Assembly: GCA_016713785.1 (NCBI GenBank)
Contig: JADJOM010000003.1
Coordinates: forward strand, 372,001 to 436,000
Reading direction: 5' to 3'
Source of the DNA: Gemmatimonadota bacterium
GTDB lineage: Bacteria; Gemmatimonadota; Gemmatimonadetes; Gemmatimonadales; GWC2-71-9
DNA length: 64,000 nt
Within the stretch, counting starts at the first letter, position 1; each line of letters starts with the position of its first letter. Positions 1-9,353 of this stretch are shown here, in pieces. The position numbers and the translations under genes are program-made. A model generated the notes under the pieces. That model made no database searches. It saw only the letters and a list, made by a program, of their open reading frames with translations, and was not told the DNA's origin.

Positions 1-102
1 CGGGACCGCCACCGACAGCGTCACGCCGAGCCCGGTGAGGGCGCGGAGCTTTCCGCGGGTGGCGGGATCGATATAGGTATGGCTGGCGATGATGGCGCGC
101 AT
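1..102 (-). CDS. Glycosyltransferase family 4, N-terminal fragment (runs off window)
   Basis: Only the first 34 codons are inside the window. They open with MRAIIASHTYIDPATRGKLR, an N-terminus I associate with GT4-type sugar transferases (a short beta strand, then a S-H-T-Y-I/V motif and a conserved K-L-R-A-L helix). The ATG lies 6 bases after the stop of the UDP-GlcNAc 2-epimerase gene on the same strand, so the two are probably co-transcribed in a polysaccharide or glycoconjugate cluster. The catalytic domain is not visible, so substrate and linkage cannot be given. Confidence 0.6.
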   Translation of the reverse strand, partial: MRAIIASHTYIDPATRGKLRALTGLGVTLSVAVP

Positions 103-108
103 GGGCGG

Positions 109-1212
109 TTACTCGGCGCCTCGGCCGTCCGGCGGCGCGGTGAGCAGGGCCTCGACGGCGTGGGCGATGGCGGTGGCCGCCTGGCCGGTGCCGTAGGCGT
201 CCGGGGTCCACCGGGAGGCGCGGGGCCAGCGTTCCAACTGCGCCGCCACGGCGCCCGCGAGGGTCTGCGGCGCCTCCGCGGGCGGCACCAGGCGGTTGGC
301 GCCGGCGGCCACGGTCTCCTCCCACTCGGTCTCGGCGCGCACCGTGACGCAGGGGACGCCGAGCCAGTAGGCCTCGCGCTGCAGCCCGCCGGAATCGGTT
401 ACCACGGCCGCGGCGCCGTGGACCAGCGCCAGGCTCTCGAGGTACCCCACCGCCGGCACCAGCTGCAGCCGGCCCACGCGCTCCGAGGTGAAGCCGCTCG
501 CCGCGAGCGCGGCGCGGGTGCGGGGGTGCACCGCCAGCACGGACGGGAGCTCCAGGCCGCCGAGCGCGCGCAGGACGCCGGCCAGCACCTCGGGGCGATC
601 GGTCAGCTCGGCGCGGTGCAGGGTGGCAAAGAGGTAGGGAGCGGCGAGGCCGGGGACGATGCTCCCGGGAGCGGCCAGCCGGCTCCGCACGCCGCGCAGC
701 ACGTCGAAGGCGACATCGCCGGTCTCGACCACGGTGGCGCCGGGGTGTTCGCGGTGCATCCGGGCGGTGGCCGAGGCGCAGGGGGTGCAGAGCAGGGTGG
801 CCATGGCATCGACCATCCGGCGGTTGAGCTCCTCCGCCATGAGGCGGTCGCTGGCGCGCAGCCCCGCCTCGACGTGCACCACGGGGATGCGGCGCTTGGC
901 GGCGGCCAGCGCCACGCCGAGGGTGGAGTTGGTGTCGCCGATGACCACGACCGCCCGGGGGGTGAGCCGGGCGAGCACCGACTCGGCGCGGGTGAGGATC
1001 AGGGCCGTCTGCTCGGCGTGGCTGCCCCAGCCGACCTCGAGGAACTCGTCCGGGGCGGCGACGGCGAGCTGTTCGTAGAGGAGGGCGTTGAGGGCGTGGT
1101 CGTAGTGCTGGCCGGTGTCCACGGCGTGGACCCGGCCCAGCCGGGCGAGGGCGGGTCGGAGCGCACTGGCCTTGATGACCTGGGGTCGCGTGCCGTAGCA
1201 GAGGGCGAGCAT
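109..1212 (-). CDS. wecB: UDP-N-acetylglucosamine 2-epimerase (non-hydrolysing)
   Basis: It probably interconverts UDP-GlcNAc and UDP-ManNAc in the cytoplasm, supplying ManNAc-type sugars for surface polysaccharide. The protein starts MLALCYGTRPQVIKASAL, the family signature (GTRPE-x-IK in most members; here Q replaces E). Other family motifs follow in order: DTGQHYD, GDTNSTLG, HVEAGLRASD, EELNRR and TDSGGLQREA near residue 275. I prefer the ATG at 1212; an open extension to 1251 adds 13 residues that do not fit the family. At about 367 residues the length is normal. A divergent GT4 gene starts 71 bases away and another GT follows downstream. The motif NRRMVD is where many members have NR.ltD. 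Confidence 0.88.
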   Translation of the reverse strand: MLALCYGTRPQVIKASALRPALARLGRVHAVDTGQHYDHALNALLYEQLAVAAPDEFLEVGWGSHAEQTALILTRAESVLARLTPRAVVVIGDTNSTLGVALAAAKRRIPVVHVEAGLRASDRLMAEELNRRMVDAMATLLCTPCASATARMHREHPGATVVETGDVAFDVLRGVRSRLAAPGSIVPGLAAPYLFATLHRAELTDRPEVLAGVLRALGGLELPSVLAVHPRTRAALAASGFTSERVGRLQLVPAVGYLESLALVHGAAAVVTDSGGLQREAYWLGVPCVTVRAETEWEETVAAGANRLVPPAEAPQTLAGAVAAQLERWPRASRWTPDAYGTGQAATAIAHAVEALLTAPPDGRGAE

Positions 1213-1283
1213 GCGGGGGGAGAATATACCCGGCGGGTTCCGTTGACACATCTCCCCGGGCCACCCAAGTTGCGGCCACGCCT

Positions 1284-2365
1284 ATGCGTATCCTCCATCT
1301 TGCCAAGTACTACTGGCCCCGCTCCGGCGGCATGGAACGCGTGGTCCAGGACCTCGCGGAGGGCGCGGCGGCCCAGGGCCACGAGGTGGCGGTCCTCGCG
1401 GTCGAGAGCCGGGTCGGGGGACGGGTCGGGGGGCGCCAGCGCTCCACGATTACCCGGGTCTTCTCCTTCGGCGCGCTCGGCTCGCAGGAGATCGCGCCGG
1501 GCTACCTGGCGGCCGCCCGGCGGCGGGCCGACATCATCCACCTGCACCACCCGCATCCGCTGGCCGACGTGGCGAGCCTGCTGCGCAGCCGGCGCACGCC
1601 GCTGGTGGTGACGCAGCACCAGGATGGCAAGAAGCCGGGCACCCACTTCATGGCGCGGGCGGTGCTGCGCCGCGCCGCCGCGATCGTGGTGCCCAGCCGG
1701 GCCCACATGGCGCTCTCGGAGGAGCTGGAGGGGTTCGAGAACAAGACGGAGGTGATCCCCTTCGGCATCGACGAGGAACGCTGGGCCGACGTGCCCCGCC
1801 GCCCGATCGACGCCCCGCCGCGGGCGCTGTTCATCGGCCGGCTGGTCAAGTTCAAGGGCGTGGACGGCTGCTGCGGGCGCTGGAGCGGGTGCCCGACCTC
1901 CGGCTCGACATCGTGGGCGTGGGCCCGGACGGGCCGCGGCTCAAGACCCTGACGCAGGCGCTGGCGCTGGCCGACCGGGTGCGCTTCCACGGCGAGTACC
2001 CCGACGAGGACCTGCCCCGCCGCATGGCCGAGGCCGACTTCCTGGTGCTGCCCTCGGTGACGGTGGACGAGATGTTCGGCCTGGTGGTGCTGGAGGCGAT
2101 GGCGGCCAGCCGGCCGGTCATCACCACCGCCGTGCCCACCGGGGTGCGGGAGGTCAACGTGCCGGGCGAGACCGGGCTCGAGGTGCCGGTGCACGACGTG
2201 CGCTCGCTGGCGGAGGCGCTCGACACCCTGGCCCGCGATCCGTTCCTGCGGGAGAAGATGGGCGACGCCGGCCGGGTGCGGGTGGAGAAGTTCTTCACCC
2301 GGCGGCTCATGACCGAGCGGCACCTGGCGCTGTACGAGCAGGTGCTGGCGTACCAGCCCGAGTAG
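1284..2365 (+). CDS. Glycosyltransferase family 4, interrupted by a -1 frameshift
   Basis: The first frame (1284 to about 1866) begins MRILHLAKYYWPRSGGMERV, the classic GT4 N-terminus, and carries HLHHPHPLAD, PFGIDEERW and FIGRLVKFKGVD. The second frame (about 1868-2365) continues LLRALERVPDLRLDIVGVGPDG and holds the C-terminal donor-binding motif (E-x7-E type, GLVVLEAMAA). The two halves join exactly if one base is restored in the short G/C stretch at 1866-1870. With the repair the protein is about 360 residues, normal for GT4. It is either a recent pseudogene or a sequence error; I favour error because both halves are fully conserved. The likely role is adding a sugar to a lipid-linked or exported glycan. 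It is divergent from the epimerase gene. Confidence 0.8.
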
Positions 2366-2656
2366 CCCCCCGCCCGCCGCGGCCGGGGCTCAAGTTCTCG
2401 CGGCGTCCTGCCGATACTCCCGCGGCATCCCGCCGTCGCCCCGCCGTGCCACCCCCCCGACTGCCGCCCTCCCCGTTCTCCTGAACGAACCATCAAGTCG
2501 TTGTGGCGCCTGCAGATAGGGGCGCCGCCGCGGCACGGCACTTTGTTCCGGCATGGGTCTTGTATTTGCCCACCCTCGTCCGCCTCGCAATTCCACTGTT
2601 CCTGTGTCAGGCGCCGTCGGGCGCAGGCACCGCCTCCGGTGCCGGGGAGCTTCCGC

Positions 2657-3019
2657 ATGGCCAAGGTCATGATCGTCGACGACTCCTTCTCCGAGATCCA
2701 GGTCATGGAGTCGGTGCTCAAGGGTGCCGGGTTCCAGGTGGTGGCGATCTCCGATCCCGGGGAGGCCGAGGCGCGGGTGGCGTCGGAGCAGCCGGACGTG
2801 CTGCTGCTGGACGTGGTGATGCCCAAGCGGAACGGGTACGAGGTGCTCCGCTCGCTGCGCCGCCAGGACCAGACCAAGGGGGTCCCGGTGGTGATGGTGA
2901 CCTCGAAGAACCAGGACTCCGATCGCGCCTGGGGCATGCGCCAGGGCGCCAACGACTACGTGACCAAGCCGTTCACCCCCGACCAGCTGCTCGGCGCCGT
3001 GCGCCGCGTGGTCAAGTAG
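2657..3019 (+). CDS. Single-domain response regulator, CheY/PilG-like
   Basis: This is a stand-alone receiver domain of 120 residues. It has the acidic pair in IVDDSF (D9, D10), the phospho-acceptor Asp in LLLDVVMPK near residue 54, the Thr/Ser switch in MVTSKN and the Lys in YVTKPF, so it should be phosphorylatable. The start at 2657 (MAKVMIVDD) is preceded by GGGGAG; the longer open frame upstream adds residues unlike a receiver. It is the first gene of a chemosensory operon with CheW, MCP and hybrid CheA. That order matches type IV pilus (Pil/Chp) systems, where PilG/PilH-type regulators control pilus motors. The 290-base gap upstream is non-coding and shows no clear promoter. Confidence 0.85.
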   Translation: MAKVMIVDDSFSEIQVMESVLKGAGFQVVAISDPGEAEARVASEQPDVLLLDVVMPKRNGYEVLRSLRRQDQTKGVPVVMVTSKNQDSDRAWGMRQGANDYVTKPFTPDQLLGAVRRVVK

Positions 3020-3023
3020 CGGG

Positions 3024-3515
3024 ATGACCGCCCTCCCGGTGGCACCGATCGCCGCGGCGCCGGTCGTCGCGCCGCGCGCCTGCGTGTTCCGGTGCGGGGG
3101 CAGGGCGTATGCGGTGCCGGTGACCCAGGTGCGCGAGGTGGCGATGCTGCCCCGGGTGACGCCGGTGCCCCGGATGCCCGCCCAGATCCGCGGCGTGGCC
3201 AGCCTCCGGGGCCTGCTGCTGCCCGTGGTCGACCCGGCGCCCCACCTGGGACACGCGCCGCTGCCGCTCATGGCCGTGACACCGGTGGTGGTGCTCAAGG
3301 ACGGGGCGCAGGATGTCGGGCTGGCGGTCGAGGCGATCGCGGGCCTGCTCCCGATGGAGACCCCCTGCGCCGTGCCGGCCGGGCTCCCGCCCGCCGTCGC
3401 GGCCGTCGCCGTTGGTGCCTTTCTGTCCGAGGGACGGCCCGTGGTGCTGCTGGAAGGGGAAGCGCTGCTCGCGGCGCTTCGCCCGGTGCCAGTGGATGCC
3501 CCGGTGCTCCCCTGA
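3024..3515 (+). CDS. CheW-like coupling protein (PilI-type)
   Basis: The 163-residue protein fits a single CheW domain. It has a Pro/Ala-rich lead, then FRCGGRAYAVPVTQVREV, the CheW first-strand pattern, followed by P-x-P-R-M-P-A-Q-I-RGVASLRGLLLPVVD, the typical turn before the second subdomain. CheW proteins couple the MCP receptor to the CheA kinase at the inner membrane. It starts 4 bases after the response regulator and is followed by the MCP gene, so it is surely part of the same operon. The C-terminal part is Ala/Val/Pro-rich and diverged. Confidence 0.8.
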   Translation: MTALPVAPIAAAPVVAPRACVFRCGGRAYAVPVTQVREVAMLPRVTPVPRMPAQIRGVASLRGLLLPVVDPAPHLGHAPLPLMAVTPVVVLKDGAQDVGLAVEAIAGLLPMETPCAVPAGLPPAVAAVAVGAFLSEGRPVVLLEGEALLAALRPVPVDAPVLP

Positions 3516-3575
3516 TCGTTCATCGTACCACCCCCGGGCCGGCCAGGCCCGCCCGCGGAACCAGGAGCCGGACCC

Positions 3576-5762
3576 ATGTTGAAGCAGATGAAGGTGTGGC
3601 AGAAGCTCGCGCTGGTGGCCCTGGTGTTCATGGTGCCGGTGGCGGTGCTCCTCTTCCAGCTGGTCAACGAACAGAACAAGGCGATCGAGTTCGCCGAGTC
3701 GGAGCGGCGGGGTGTCGAGGCGCTGCGGCCGGTGCGGCGGATGCTCGATGCCCTGGTGCAGCACCGTGAGGAGGGCGCGCTGGCGGCGGCGGGTGATGCC
3801 GCGGCGGCGATCCGGCGGCAGCAGGCGGCGGGGTCGGTGGATGCGGCGCTGGCGGAGGTGCGGGTGATGGACCAGCGCTACGGCACCGAGCTCACCTCGG
3901 GGCCGGCGCTGCAGCGCGTGGCGGATGGCTGGCAGGCGGTGCGCGATGGCGCGCCGACCGCCTCCGCGGGCCAGAGCCTTTCGGCGCACCGCAACCTCAT
4001 TGCGCAGCAGGGCCTGGGGCTGGTGTTCGACATCGGCAACGGATCGAAGCTGACGCTGGACCCGGACCTCGATGCCTACTGGGTCATGAACACCCTGATC
4101 GAGAAGCTGCCGTCGGTCATGGAGGATGCCAGCGACCTGCGGGCGCGTGCCATCGGCGCGCTGGCCGGCGGCCCCCTGGCCCCGGACGTCCGCGCCGGCC
4201 TGGGCTTCCAGGTGGCGCGCGTGCGCACCGACGTGGACAAGCAGCGCCAGGCGCTCGCCTTCGCGCTGGAGGCCACCCCGGCCGTGCGGACCCGGCTGGC
4301 GGCGCTGGACCAGAAGGCCCAGGAGGCGGCGCTGGCCCTGGCCGACCTGGTGGAGCAGCGGATCGTGCAGCCGGCGGTGCCGGAGCTGACCGCGGCCGAC
4401 TTCGCCACCCTGACCGCGGGCGTGGCGCCGGCGGTCCAGGCGCTGTACGCCGACGGCCTGGAGGTGCTGGACGAGCTCCTCGAGGCGCGGATCGCGGGCT
4501 TCCGCCAGGGCCAGTGGACCCAGCTGGCGATCGCGCTGGCGGCGACGCTGGCGGCGGCGCTGGTGCTGGTGTGGATCGCCCGGATGATCAACGCGCCGGT
4601 GCGGGAGCTGAACCTGGCGGCGCAGCGGATCCGCAGCCGGGACTACGGGGTGAAGGTCAAGGTCCACTCGAATGACGAGCTGGGCCAGCTGTCGCAGACC
4701 TTCAACGAGACGATCAAGCAGCTGGCCCGCAATGAAGAGGAGCGCGAGGCCGAACTGGAGCGCAGCAAGGCGCTGCAGCGCAACGTGAGCGACTTCCTGG
4801 ACGTGGTCACGGAGATCAGCCAGGGCGACCTGACCCGGCGGGGCGAGGTGACCGCGGACGTGCTGGGCAACGTGGTGGACTCGGTGAACCTGCTGGCGGA
4901 AGAGCTGGGCTACGCCCTGCGCGAGGCGCGGGACACCTCGCACCAGGTGGCGACCAGCGCCCAGACGATGAGCGCGGCCGCCGAACGGATGGCGAGCGGC
5001 GTGCAGACCCAGGCCCGGTCGGCCGAGAAGGTGACGTCGGCGGCGGAGACGATGCACGGCGCGGTGCGGCAGGTGGCCGACGACGCGAGCCTGGCGGCCG
5101 AGGCCGCCCGGCGGACGGCGCTCGCCGCCCGCGCCGGTGACGAGGCGGTGCGCTCCACCCTGGCGAGCATGCAGCGGATCCGCGCCGAGACCCAGGCGAT
5201 GTCCAAGCGGGTGAAGGCGCTGGGCGACCGGTCGCTGGAGATCTCCGAGATCGTCAACACCATCGAATCGCTGGCCGCGCAGACCAACCTGCTGGCCCTG
5301 AACGCCTCCATCGAGGCGGCGGGCGCCGGCGAGACCGGCCTGCGCTTCGCGGTGGTGGCCGACGAGGTGCGCAAGCTGGCCGAGCGCTCGGCGCTGGCCA
5401 CCCGGGACATCGCGGGCCTGATCAAGGCGGTGCAGACGGAAACCGCCGACGCCGTGGCCGCGATGGAAACGGGGACGCGGGAGGTGGAGCAGGGCCACCA
5501 GGTGGCGCTCTCCGCCGGCGAGAACCTGAAGACGATCGCCGAGACGGCGCGGGAGTCGGCGGAGCTGGCCGAGTCGATCAACCTGGCCTCGCAGCACCAG
5601 GTGCAGGGCGCCGAGGGGGTGTCGCAGGGCATGCAGGAGATCGCGCGCATCGCCAAGGAGACGGAGTCGGGCGTGCACGAGGCGCAGCGGGTGGTGGGGC
5701 AGCTGACGGCGCTGTCCCAGGCGCTGGGCCAGAAGCTCGAACGCTTCAAGCTGGTCGCCTGA
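3576..5762 (+). CDS. Methyl-accepting chemotaxis protein (PilJ-like)
   Basis: A 728-residue transmembrane receptor. TM1 is about residues 11-30 and TM2 about 315-337, with a roughly 280-residue helical periplasmic domain between them that looks like a four-helix ligand or mechano-sensing module. A HAMP domain follows TM2, a second HAMP-like stretch lies near 405-450, and the MA signalling domain fills 450-720. The signalling hairpin tip at about residue 569 reads QTNLLALNASIEAAGAGE then FAVVADEVRKLAERS. The N-A-S-I and single A-G-A-G-E pattern is closer to PilJ than to flagellar MCPs. There is no C-terminal CheR pentapeptide and no CheR or CheB gene nearby. AGGAG precedes the ATG. Confidence 0.9.
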   Translation: MLKQMKVWQKLALVALVFMVPVAVLLFQLVNEQNKAIEFAESERRGVEALRPVRRMLDALVQHREEGALAAAGDAAAAIRRQQAAGSVDAALAEVRVMDQRYGTELTSGPALQRVADGWQAVRDGAPTASAGQSLSAHRNLIAQQGLGLVFDIGNGSKLTLDPDLDAYWVMNTLIEKLPSVMEDASDLRARAIGALAGGPLAPDVRAGLGFQVARVRTDVDKQRQALAFALEATPAVRTRLAALDQKAQEAALALADLVEQRIVQPAVPELTAADFATLTAGVAPAVQALYADGLEVLDELLEARIAGFRQGQWTQLAIALAATLAAALVLVWIARMINAPVRELNLAAQRIRSRDYGVKVKVHSNDELGQLSQTFNETIKQLARNEEEREAELERSKALQRNVSDFLDVVTEISQGDLTRRGEVTADVLGNVVDSVNLLAEELGYALREARDTSHQVATSAQTMSAAAERMASGVQTQARSAEKVTSAAETMHGAVRQVADDASLAAEAARRTALAARAGDEAVRSTLASMQRIRAETQAMSKRVKALGDRSLEISEIVNTIESLAAQTNLLALNASIEAAGAGETGLRFAVVADEVRKLAERSALATRDIAGLIKAVQTETADAVAAMETGTREVEQGHQVALSAGENLKTIAETARESAELAESINLASQHQVQGAEGVSQGMQEIARIAKETESGVHEAQRVVGQLTALSQALGQKLERFKLVA

Positions 5763-5781
5763 GCGGGCCCGGTCCCGGCCG

Positions 5782-8592
5782 ATGAGCGACGAGCGGGCGT
5801 ACCTGCAGCAGGTCTTCCTGCAGGAGGCGTGGGACATCCACGGGATCCTGACGGGGCTCGGGCCCCGCCTGCGGGACCTCCCGGGGCTCTCCCCGGAGGA
5901 CCTGGACGTGCTGGCGATCGTGGCGCACCGCCTGAAGGGGGCGGCGAGCCTCAACCAGCTGGCCCGGGTGGCGGCCCTCGGGGCGCGCCTGGAACGGCTG
6001 GCGGGCGGCGCCACCACCGGCGAGGTCGACGAGGTCCGGGCCGAGGCGCTGGACGACTACCTGGCCCTGCTGGCGCAGCTGCTCGACACCATCACGGCCA
6101 CCGGCAGCGACACCGATCACGGCGCGCTCAGCGCGCTGGCCGAGCGGCACGGGTACCTCGAGGGGGCGGCCCGGCAGGTGGATCCGCGGGTGACCCGGAT
6201 GGTGGCCCAGCTCGACACCTTCCGGCGCGAGAACGCGGAGGCGCTGGAGTACTTCCTGCCCGAGGCCACCGACCACCTCGACACCATCGACGATGCCCTG
6301 CTCGCGCTGGAGCGGGGCGGCCCGCCGGCGGACGAGATCGATCGCCTCTTCCGGGCCGTGCACACGCTCAAGGGCGCCGCCTACGTGGTCGGGTGCGATC
6401 CGGTCGGCGACCTCGCGCACGAGGTCGAGGACCGGCTGGTGGCGGTGCGGGACGGCGCCGCCCCCGTGACCACGGACCTCCTCGAAGGGCTGTTCTTCGG
6501 CGCGGCCGGCCTGCGCGCCCTGGTGGCGGCGGCGGGAGGAAACGGCCGGGATCTCGCGACGCGGCTGGCCCGGGCCTTCGGCGGCCTGCATGGCGACACG
6601 GGCCCTCGGGTGGACGGCATCGCGCCGGAATCGCAGCCCGCGGCCACCCCGCTGCCGTCGCTGCCGGAGACCACGCGCGCCGACGAGGCGCCGGCGGCGC
6701 CGGTGCCGACGGTCCGGGTGCGGCTGGACCGCCTCGAGCGCCTGATGAACGTGGTGGGCGAACTGGTGCTGACCCGCGCCCGGCTGGAGCGGCGGCTGGC
6801 GCGGCTCGAAGGGCTGGGCGAGGACCTGACCTTTGCCCGGGCGCGGATGACGGAAGCGGTGCGGGAGTTCGAGCAGCGGCACGCCTTCACCCGGATGGCC
6901 GCCGAGGCGGGGGCGCGCGCTGGGCGAGGACGATCCCGGCACCCGCGCCGCCGCGACCGACCTCGCCAACGTCTTCTCCGAGCTGGAGTTCGACCGGTAC
7001 GACGACTTCAACCTCTTTGCCCGCCGCGCCACCGAGATCTCGGCCGACCTGAGCGAGGTGCAGGGCCAGGTGCTCGGCGGGATCCGCGGGCTGGTGGAGG
7101 AATCGGACGTCCTGCAGCAGCTCACCCGCGCGCTCCGCGGCGAGGTGACCCGCGCCCGGATGCTGCCGCTGGCGCCGCTGTGGGTCCGGCTGGAGCGCCA
7201 GGTGCGCGAGCTGGGCCACGAACTCGGCCGGCCGGTGGAGCTGCACACCGAGGGCGGCGCGGTGGAGCTCGACAGCCGGGTGGTGCACGACCTCGCCGAC
7301 TGCCTCCTGCACCTGGTGCAGAACGCGCTGGTCCACGGGCTCGAGCCCGAGGCGGAACGGGTGGCGCTGGGCAAGCCCGCGGCGGGGTCGGTGCGGGTGC
7401 GGGCGGAACAGCAGGGCGCGCGCATCCTCATCGAGGTGCGCGACGACGGGCGCGGCATCGACCCGGCGGCGATCCGGCGGGCGGCGGTGGCCCGCGGCTT
7501 CCTCGATGCCGAGCGCGCCGCCGCCCTGAGCGAGTCCGAGTGCCTGGCGCTGATCTTCCGGGCCGGCTTCAGCACCGCCGCCGAGGTGAGCACCGCCGCC
7601 GGCCGCGGCGTGGGGCTCGACGCGGTGCGCGCCAAGCTGCGCGGCCTGCGGGGCGAGGTGCGGGTGGAGAGCGTGCCCGGCGAGGGCAGCCGGTTCCGGA
7701 TCCTGCTGCCGCTCACGGTGGTGATCTCCGACGCCCTGCTGCTGCGCAGCGGCGGCCTCACCTTCGGCTTTCCCCTGTCGGCGGTGCGCGAGGTGCGCCA
7801 GCTCGAGGCCGGGGCCTTCGCCGCCGGTGACGTGGCCCGCTACCGCTCCGCCGACGGGGACCTGCAGCCCGCCTTCCCGCTCGAGCACCTCCTCGGCCTG
7901 CCGTCGGCGCTCGCCCCCGGCGCCGCGCGGCCACTGGTGGTGGTCGAGGCCGGCGAGCGGCAGTACGGCCTGGCGGTGGACGAGATCGTCGGGAAGGAGG
8001 AGGCGGTGCTCAAGTCGCTGGGCAGCTTCCTCGACGGCGCCGGCCCCTACACGGGGGCGGTGCTGACCGGCGCCGGCGACATCGTGCTCATCCTGGATCC
8101 GCTGGCGCTGCGCGCCTGGCAGGCGAGCCCGGCGGCGCCGGCCGCCTCCGCGCCGGTGCCCGAGGCCCGCCCGGCTGGCCGGCGCGTGCTCCTGGTGGAC
8201 GACTCGATCAGCGTGCGCCGGGTGGTGGGCGCCATGCTCGAGCGCGGCGGGTTCGAGGTCACCACCGCCGTCGACGGGGTGGATGCCCTCGAGCGCCTCG
8301 CCACCACGCCGGTGGACCTGGTCCTCACCGACCTCGAGATGCCGCGACTGAACGGCTTCGAGCTGCTGCAGGACGTGCGGCGCCGCGCGCCGACCCGGGA
8401 CCTGCCGGTGCTGGTGCTGACGTCCCGGAGCGGCGCCAAGCACGAGGCGCTGGCGCGGCAGCTCGGGGCCACGGGGTTCCTGGCCAAGCCGGTGCAGGAG
8501 GACGCCCTCCTCGCCGCGGCCCGCGAGGCCGCGGCGGGGGGCGCGCGCCGGCCCTGGTGGGCGGCGGGGAGGTCGCGTGGCAGACCTCCTGA
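5782..8592 (+). CDS. Hybrid CheA histidine kinase (ChpA/PilL-like), two frameshifts
   Basis: Domains in order: HPt1 with phospho-His H49 (AHRLKGAAS), HPt2 with H194 (VHTLKGAAY), a dimerisation helix (RLDRLERLMNVVGELV), the HATPase_c core (QNALVHGLEP, RDDGRGID, GRGVGLDAV), a CheW-like domain and a C-terminal receiver with Asp in LTDLEMPRLNG. A one-base insertion in the G run near 6908-6912 moves the reading frame, and a one-base loss in the G6 run at 8535-8540 moves it again. After both repairs the protein ends PALVGGGEVAWQTS at a TGA at 8590-8592, overlapping the next gene by 16 bases. All domains are intact across the breaks, so sequence error is more likely than decay. It would phosphorylate the operon's receivers in response to the MCP. 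Confidence 0.8.
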
Positions 8593-9347
8593 TCGTCGAG
8601 CACGATCCGTTGGTCACCGAGACGCTGCGGCGCGCCTGCCGCTCGGCCGGGGTGTTCGCGGAGGCGGTCCGCGACGGGGCGGAGGCCCTCACCCTGCTCG
8701 ACTGGCACCCGCCGCAGGTCATCCTCTGCGCGGGCCAGCTGCCTGACATGTGGGGCTGGGAGCTGTGCGCCGTGGTGCGCAGCGATCCCAAGACGGAGCG
8801 GATGCCCTTCGTGCTGCTGCTCGACCCGGAGCACCTGGGGCGTCCCGAGGCGCAGCGCTGCGGGGCCAGCCACCTGGCGCCCCGCGCCGGGGGGGGGGGC
8901 GTGGTGGCCGAACTGCTGCCGCGCCTCATGCCCTCGCGGCTCCGGCCGGTACCGGCCGCGGCGAGCGCCGCCACCGGCGTGTTCCAGGGACCCATCGGCA
9001 TCCTCGGCCTGCCCGACCTGGCGCAGAGCATCGCCGGCAGCGGACGCGCGGGCAGCCTGATCCTGTCGCTGGACGGCGGGCAGGGGATCCTGTTCTTCGA
9101 CGGGGGCCGGATCGTGGACGCGGAGTTCGGGGCGCGCCGGGGCGAGGCGGCGGTGCTCGAGCTGTTCGAACGCACCGAGGGGCAGGCCGGCAGCTTCATC
9201 TTCATGCCCGGCGAGGACCTCCCCCGCCGCGGCGCCATCCGCAAGTCGGTCCAGCAGCTGCTGCTCGACGTGGCCACGGACCTCGACGTCCGGCGCGCGC
9301 AGCCCATCGGGGACGGCCCCAGGCCGGCGCCCGTGAACCAGGGATAG
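8577..9347 (+). CDS. Pseudo-receiver plus DUF4388 (PATAN-like) protein
   Basis: A 256-residue protein with a receiver-fold N-terminus (MADLLIVEHDPLVTETL) and a DUF4388-type C-terminus from about residue 138 (GPIGILGLPDLAQSIAGSGR, then LFFDGGRIVDAEFG). The receiver is degenerate. The motif that should carry the phospho-acceptor reads LCAGQLPDMWG, placing Ala where Asp is expected four residues before Pro. The acidic pocket is E-H-D, and the usual K-P near the end is missing. It is unlikely to accept phosphate and may act as a docking or partner-binding module. DUF4388 proteins occur beside chemosensory and GTPase signalling genes. The coding sequence contains an 11-G run at 8889-8899. The start is GTG, overlapping the cheA end. 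Confidence 0.75.
   Translation: MADLLIVEHDPLVTETLRRACRSAGVFAEAVRDGAEALTLLDWHPPQVILCAGQLPDMWGWELCAVVRSDPKTERMPFVLLLDPEHLGRPEAQRCGASHLAPRAGGGGVVAELLPRLMPSRLRPVPAAASAATGVFQGPIGILGLPDLAQSIAGSGRAGSLILSLDGGQGILFFDGGRIVDAEFGARRGEAAVLELFERTEGQAGSFIFMPGEDLPRRGAIRKSVQQLLLDVATDLDVRRAQPIGDGPRPAPVNQG
8889..8899 (+). repeat. Poly-G tract of 11 inside the DUF4388 gene
   Basis: Eleven consecutive G residues lie in the linker between the pseudo-receiver and DUF4388 domains and encode a glycine run. The frame is open at this length. Long G tracts in coding DNA are prone to slippage and are the basis of phase variation in some pathogens. They are also common sites of sequencing error. Confidence 0.9.
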
Positions 9348-9353
9348 GGACCC

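Noticed and set aside
1213..1283. Divergent promoter with operator between wecB and the GT4 gene
   Set aside because: The 71-base gap has no convincing -35/-10 pair or dyad that I could read.
2366..2656. Riboswitch or small RNA in the longest gap
   Set aside because: C/G-rich but with no recognised aptamer, promoter or terminator; left as plain non-coding DNA.
3012..6017. A 1001-codon minus-strand frame across the cheW and MCP genes
   Set aside because: Shadow frame. CheW and MCP are certain on the plus strand.
6895..6925. Programmed ribosomal frameshifting in cheA
   Set aside because: There is no typical slippery heptamer with a following stem, and a second compensating shift occurs in the same gene. 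Similar breaks in nearby V-ATPase genes point to sequence error.
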